A stretch of 64,000 bases of DNA from the NCBI RefSeq assembly GCF_900086725.1, contig NZ_LT574837.1, positions 786,760 through 850,759 on the forward strand, given 5' to 3'. The notes below the pieces were generated by a model, which saw nothing but the letters and a program-made list of their open reading frames with translations, did not search any database and was not told where the DNA came from. Each line of letters begins with the position of its first letter. Position 1 is the stretch's first letter. The translations under genes were made by a program, and so were the position numbers. Shown here in pieces: positions 60,751-64,000 of this stretch. Origin of the DNA: Bariatricus massiliensis (GTDB lineage: Bacteria > Bacillota > Clostridia > Lachnospirales > Lachnospiraceae).

Positions 60751-61104
60751 CTATAGCACATCACTCCACGTTTCAGCCTTGAATCCGGGAATCGCAAACC
60801 CGTCCCCCACAAGGAGCGGCCTCTTTACCAGCATTCCGTCTGTGGCCAGAAGCTCATACTGCTGCTCCTCTGTCATCTCCGGCAGCTTGTCCTTCAGCCC
60901 CAGTTCCTTGTACTTCATACCACTGGTATTGAAAAAGCGCTTCAGCGGAAGACCGCTCCGCTTATGCCACTCTTTCAGCTCGTCGATAGTTGGATTCTGC
61001 TCTATAATATGCCTTGCCTCAAATTCTGTTCCCTGTTCCTCAAGCCATGCTCTGGCTTTTTTACAAGTTCCTCACTTGGGATACTCTAAAAACAATATAC
61101 TCAT
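60751..61104 (-). CDS. ArsC/Spx-family thiol protein with in-frame TGA at the redox cysteine (candidate selenoprotein)
   Basis: 117 residues if codon 11 (TGA, 61072-61074) is read through. The protein starts MSILFLEYPK, then TGA, then GTCKKARAWLEEQG; ArsC-family proteins have YPKC-x2-C-KKA there, so the TGA stands exactly at the active-site Cys. The rest is an intact ArsC-like fold: HIIEQNPTIDELKEW, LPLKRFFNTSGMKYKELGL, LVKRPLLVGDGFAIPGF, then TAG at 60751. A hairpin suitable as a bacterial SECIS follows the TGA (61032-61067). AGGAGA is 7 nt before the ATG, which lies 4 bp after gldA. Alternative: a nonsense pseudogene or sequencing error. Confidence 0.7.
61032..61067 (-). promoter_or_regulatory. 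Candidate bacterial SECIS element
   Basis: On the minus strand AAGCCA and TGGCTT close a GAGCA loop whose first base lies 19 nt after the TGA; a lower stem CTTGT/ACAGG extends it. Distance and small G-containing loop match bacterial SECIS elements. Confidence 0.55.
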
Positions 61105-61108
61105 TCTT

Positions 61109-62206
61109 CTACTCTCCTAAAAAATAATGTCCGTAGCGGTCCGCAGCCATAATTGCCGCGTACACACTCTCCGGCGTCACTTCAAAAGGCATGTTGTGTA
61201 AAGTATCGTTCTCTGCACATGCAGCTTTTGCCACTGCCATAATCTTTTCCTCTGTCACTTCAGTGACACCCAGCTCTTTTAGTGTAACCGGAAGTCCCAG
61301 TTCAATGCAGAAATCTATAATCGTTTCCAGCTCCTCTGCCGGGATGTTCTCCAGAACAAGCTGGGTAATCGTTCCGAAGGCAACCTTTTCGCCATGATAC
61401 ATGTGATGGCATTCCTCCAGAACGGTGAAGCCATTGTGAATGGCATGGGCTCCTGCCAGACCGCCGCTCTCAAATCCCAGACCGCTCAGCAGAGTATTGG
61501 CCTCTATGACCTTCTCCACCGACTCAGTGAGCGCCCCTGCCTCCAGTGCAAGCTTCGCTTTGACCCCTTCTTCCATCAGTGTGTCAAAGCAAAACTTCGC
61601 AAGAGCCAGCGCTGCCCCTGTCACTTGTCCGCCCGCACAGGTCACCGCTCCCTTAGCCTTCACCGCCCGGGCTTCAAAATAAGTGGCCAGCGCATCTCCC
61701 ATTCCCGCGACCGTAAGCCGCACCGGCGACTTCGCTATTATCTCGGAATCCATCAAAACCAAATCCGGGTTAGACGGATAGAAAAGATATTCTTCAAACA
61801 CACCGTCCTCTGTATAGATAACAGAGAGTGCACTGCACGGCGCATCGGTGGACACAATTGTAGGGCAGATTAAAACCGGCGTCTTTTCATAGAACGCGAC
61901 TGCCTTTGCCGTATCCAGAATCTTCCCGCCGCCGATGCCGATAACCATATCACATTCCTGTGCCCTCACAATCTCTTGAAGGCGTCCGATCTCCTTCCGG
62001 CAGCACTCACCGTTAAAATAGTCAAATATAATCTCACAGGGTACCCCTGCAAATCCTGACTCCACAACCTTCCCAATCCTCTTGTATCCGGAAGATGTAA
62101 TCAAAATAAGGGCCTTCTTCCCAAACTTAGCCGCGTACTCTCCCAGCTTTGCCAGTTCTCCCGGTCCCTGCACATATTTTGCAGGGCTGATTAAAATCTT
62201 TGCCAT
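61109..62206 (-). CDS. gldA: Glycerol dehydrogenase
   Basis: 365 residues, iron-containing alcohol dehydrogenase superfamily. NAD-binding MVIGIGGGKILDTAKAVA, PTIVSTDAPCSALSV, and metal-site residues in AGMGDALATYFEAR, AHAIHNGFT and HMYHGEKVAFG. Oxidises glycerol to dihydroxyacetone (or related diols). ATG at 62204-62206 after AAAGGAGT. Directly upstream of the ArsC-like gene. Confidence 0.92.
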   Translation of the reverse strand: MAKILISPAKYVQGPGELAKLGEYAAKFGKKALILITSSGYKRIGKVVESGFAGVPCEIIFDYFNGECCRKEIGRLQEIVRAQECDMVIGIGGGKILDTAKAVAFYEKTPVLICPTIVSTDAPCSALSVIYTEDGVFEEYLFYPSNPDLVLMDSEIIAKSPVRLTVAGMGDALATYFEARAVKAKGAVTCAGGQVTGAALALAKFCFDTLMEEGVKAKLALEAGALTESVEKVIEANTLLSGLGFESGGLAGAHAIHNGFTVLEECHHMYHGEKVAFGTITQLVLENIPAEELETIIDFCIELGLPVTLKELGVTEVTEEKIMAVAKAACAENDTLHNMPFEVTPESVYAAIMAADRYGHYFLGE

Positions 62207-62318
62207 ACTGTGTACTCCTTTCATCATGTCTCTCTATGTTGTTAATAGTTTCACACAGTCATTTTAACACAATTCCACGCTGACGCATAGTAAAATCAAA
62301 CTTCAATCATAGGCGTGC

Positions 62319-62786
62319 CTATCCTCTGAGCCCGGCGACAATCCGGTTCGGATACAAGAATAAATCCAGTGCGTCCAGCATAGAGCGCACACACAAATCT
62401 GCTTCTTTCAACAGTTTCCCGTAAGCCCCTTCTTTATCCATGACAACGATAGAAAGTCCCGCCTCTTTCAGCATACCTTCATCATTTCTGCCATTCCCGA
62501 TAGCCGCGCAGCGCTTACCTCCCATGGACTTCAAAAGCTCTCGCTTATATTCCTTCGCATTGCCTGTGGGGAACGTCTGTACAATCAGTGGCAGCCCTTC
62601 GCACTGCTTTTCGGCATTTCCGTGGGTGTCGGCCGTAAGCACATAAAGTTGAAAGCTCTCGCCGAGCAGCTCCAACCGTTGCCTCATGCTGGCAGGTATT
62701 ATACCGTCCACAGCGATGGTTCCGTTATAGTCCAAAAAAATCGTATTAATTTCCAATGTTTTATATTCCGGGATTGTTAATTTCAT
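62319..62786 (-). CDS. Small HAD-family hydrolase, soluble P-type-ATPase-like
   Basis: 155 residues. Motif I is FLDYNGTIAVDG: the nucleophile Asp is present but the usual second Asp is Asn, as in soluble P-type-ATPase-like HAD proteins (COG4087). Motif IV is IGNGRNDEGMLKEAG. There is almost no cap domain. Phosphatase activity is uncertain. Confidence 0.75.
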   Translation of the reverse strand: MKLTIPEYKTLEINTIFLDYNGTIAVDGIIPASMRQRLELLGESFQLYVLTADTHGNAEKQCEGLPLIVQTFPTGNAKEYKRELLKSMGGKRCAAIGNGRNDEGMLKEAGLSIVVMDKEGAYGKLLKEADLCVRSMLDALDLFLYPNRIVAGLRG

Positions 62787-62948
62787 AGGTCAAAGTCCTC
62801 TTTCTTCCTCATTTAACACATCGTTCCAAACTACCTATTCACTCCAAATATGTTATTTCAAATTATAATACAAAAAATCAAAAAACACAGCATACTTTTC
62901 GGCAAAAATACAATTTACAAATCGCACTGTAAGTACTATTATGATATC

Positions 62949-63614
62949 ATGAAGACAAATTTGAAAGGTCAAATGTCCGAATCCGCTCCCTTGATTGCGC
63001 TTCTTTGCATCAGCGGCGGTTTCATGGACGCCTATACTTATAACTGTAGAGACAAAGTATTTTCCAACGCCCAGACCGGAAATATGGTGCTGATGGGTCA
63101 GAACTTCGCCACCCTCAACTTTTCCGCCGGTTTCCGCTATCTAATTCCGGTTCTGGCATTCGCCGCCGGTATTTTCTGCTCGGAGCTGCTGCGAAAAAAG
63201 TATCAAAACTATGAAAGGCTGCACTGGCGCCAGATCGTGGTACTGCTTGAGGCTTTACTGCTCTTTTTCGTGGGATTCCTTCCCCAGAGCTATAACATGC
63301 CGGCCGTCGTTCTTGCCTCCTTTGTATGCGCGATGCAGGTACAGGCATTTCGAAAACTTAACGGTTATACTTATGCAACCACCATGTGCATCGGCAACCT
63401 CCGCATTGCTACCGATCTGTTGAGCAACTACGCCGTGCACAGAGATAAAAAGCTGTTAAAAAAGAGTTTGATTTACTACGGATTTATTCTAATCTTTATT
63501 ATAGGCGCTGCCCTAGGCGGCGTGATAACCCTGCGTTTTCACGAAAAAGCTATCTGGTGTTCCAGTGTAATCCTACTCATCACTTTTGTAATCATGTTCG
63601 CCGAAGGAGAGTAA
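62949..63614 (+). CDS. YoaK/DUF1275-family membrane protein
   Basis: 221 residues, six predicted membrane segments; ISGGFMDAYTYNCRDKVFSNAQTGNMVLMGQ near the start is the DUF1275 signature (quoted in part: NAQTGNMVL), and AMQVQAFRKLNGYTYATTMC follows. The ATG at 62949 fits the family; no strong ribosome binding site is seen. Function unknown. Confidence 0.8.
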   Translation: MKTNLKGQMSESAPLIALLCISGGFMDAYTYNCRDKVFSNAQTGNMVLMGQNFATLNFSAGFRYLIPVLAFAAGIFCSELLRKKYQNYERLHWRQIVVLLEALLLFFVGFLPQSYNMPAVVLASFVCAMQVQAFRKLNGYTYATTMCIGNLRIATDLLSNYAVHRDKKLLKKSLIYYGFILIFIIGAALGGVITLRFHEKAIWCSSVILLITFVIMFAEGE

Positions 63615-63640
63615 TTACATCGCGGAACTTTAATACAATC

Positions 63641-63702
63641 CTATAGAATAAAGTGGACAAGTCCACTTCAATTCTCTATATCTTTTCCTGTGTTATGAAA
63701 AA
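63641..63702 (+). repeat. Dispersed intergenic repeat, short copy D
   Basis: Core AAAGTGGACAAGTCCACTT (63650-63668), flanked by complementary arms TATAGAAT and ATTCT-TATA, then TTCCTGTGTTATGAAAAA, the same right end as copies A-C. It abuts the glnA terminator. Confidence 0.8.
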
Positions 63703-63739
63703 GCTCCCGGCCTCATATTTCCAAAGGACGAGAGCTTTT
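63699..63739 (-). terminator. glnA terminator
   Basis: AAAAGCTC and GAGCTTTT with further pairing inside; on the minus strand it is followed by TTTTTCATAAC of repeat copy D. Confidence 0.7.
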
Positions 63740-63776
63740 CTCATATTCATCTTAAGCCGTCATATAGACCCCATGA

Positions 63777-64000
63777 TTACAAATCATAATATTTCTGGAA
63801 CTCTACTGGGTGCGGTATCTGTGATATCTCCAGACACTCTTCTCTTTTTCTCTTCAGCCAGATTTCTATCAGCTTCTCAGGGAACACGCCCCCCGCAGTA
63901 AGATAGTCGTGATCGGCTTCCAAAGCATCCAATGCTTCATCCAGCGTCTTCGGGAGCGATTGGATTTTTGCCTTCTCTTCTTCCGGCAGATCATACAGAT
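63777..64000 (-). CDS. glnA: Glutamine synthetase, C-terminal part (gene runs off the window)
   Basis: The last about 74 codons: LYDLPEEEKAKIQSLPKTLD, ALDALEADHDYLTAGGVF, LIEIWLKRKREE and the terminal IPHPVEFQKYYDL, the C-terminus of type I glutamine synthetase. Condenses glutamate and ammonia. The 5' part lies beyond the right edge. Confidence 0.92.
   Translation of the reverse strand, partial: LYDLPEEEKAKIQSLPKTLDEALDALEADHDYLTAGGVFPEKLIEIWLKRKREECLEISQIPHPVEFQKYYDL

Noticed and set aside
60743..61120. 125-codon plus-strand ORF opposite the ArsC-like gene
   Set aside because: It is the antisense shadow of the ArsC-like frame: its Ser/Leu-rich translation has no family features, while the minus strand has a clear start site and conserved motifs.
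1..64000. tRNA or rRNA genes
   Set aside because: No cloverleaf-like or rRNA-like sequence was recognised by eye in the intergenic regions; a tRNA search program would be needed to be certain.

Overview
The window looks like the chromosome of a Gram-positive anaerobe of the class Clostridia, most likely a gut Lachnospiraceae. The reasons are the moderate GC content, AGGAGG-type ribosome binding sites, a 2[4Fe-4S] ferredoxin, class B sortase, DUF951 and DUF5685 genes, MutS2, GdpP, and a clostridial-style C-P lyase operon that uses a PHP-family phosphodiesterase. Family assignments come from reading the sequence; no database search was run.

Layout. 1-660 holds the end of an integrated element (thioester surface protein) abutting the 3' end of rlmD, a known integration site for conjugative elements. 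665-15.8 kb is housekeeping: rlmD, a YhaM-type nuclease, a catalytically degenerate HtrA-like protein, mutS2 with a two-component system, an orphan sugar-binding lipoprotein, a ferredoxin, a MerR regulator, and gdpP-rplI-dnaB behind duplicated promoter/operator-like repeats. 16.1-23.7 kb resembles a galacto-N-biose/lacto-N-biose type sugar locus (ABC importer, nucleotidyltransferase, NahK-like kinase, GalE, AraC regulator) but has no phosphorylase. 23.7-29.4 kb carries a HAD phosphatase, rpsF-ssb-rpsR, DUF951, sortase B and a run of uncharacterised genes (zinc ribbon, DUF5685, J-domain, flavodoxin). 29.4-38.5 kb carries an AraC/GyrI regulator pair, an M18 aminopeptidase with an amino acid permease, and an ABC exporter with its own two-component system.

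38.6-51.6 kb is a phosphonate utilisation island: a 2-aminoethylphosphonate-type ABC importer, an NTN (C45-like) hydrolase, then a PHP phosphodiesterase and phnLMKJIHG, all on the minus strand, with a divergent phnF-type regulator whose likely operator overlaps the phnG promoter. 51.6-58 kb has a solitary contractile tail-sheath gene, a Nudix hydrolase, an SDR with an unexplained C-terminal domain, and a permease-dipeptidase pair. 58-64 kb has an ABC-2 transporter, an unusual ABC-like/LytTR regulator, an ArsC-family gene interrupted only by one in-frame TGA at the redox cysteine, gldA, a HAD protein, a YoaK-type membrane protein and the 3' end of glnA.

The most interesting points are: (1) the ArsC-like gene at 60751-61104, a candidate selenoprotein with a bacterial SECIS-like hairpin just after the TGA; (2) a dispersed intergenic repeat family, four copies, each lying directly against the terminator of a minus-strand gene; (3) the solitary contractile sheath whose terminator lies inside phnF; (4) the non-standard C-P lyase locus; (5) the duplicated palindromic promoter elements ahead of gdpP; and (6) the rlmD/integrated-element junction.
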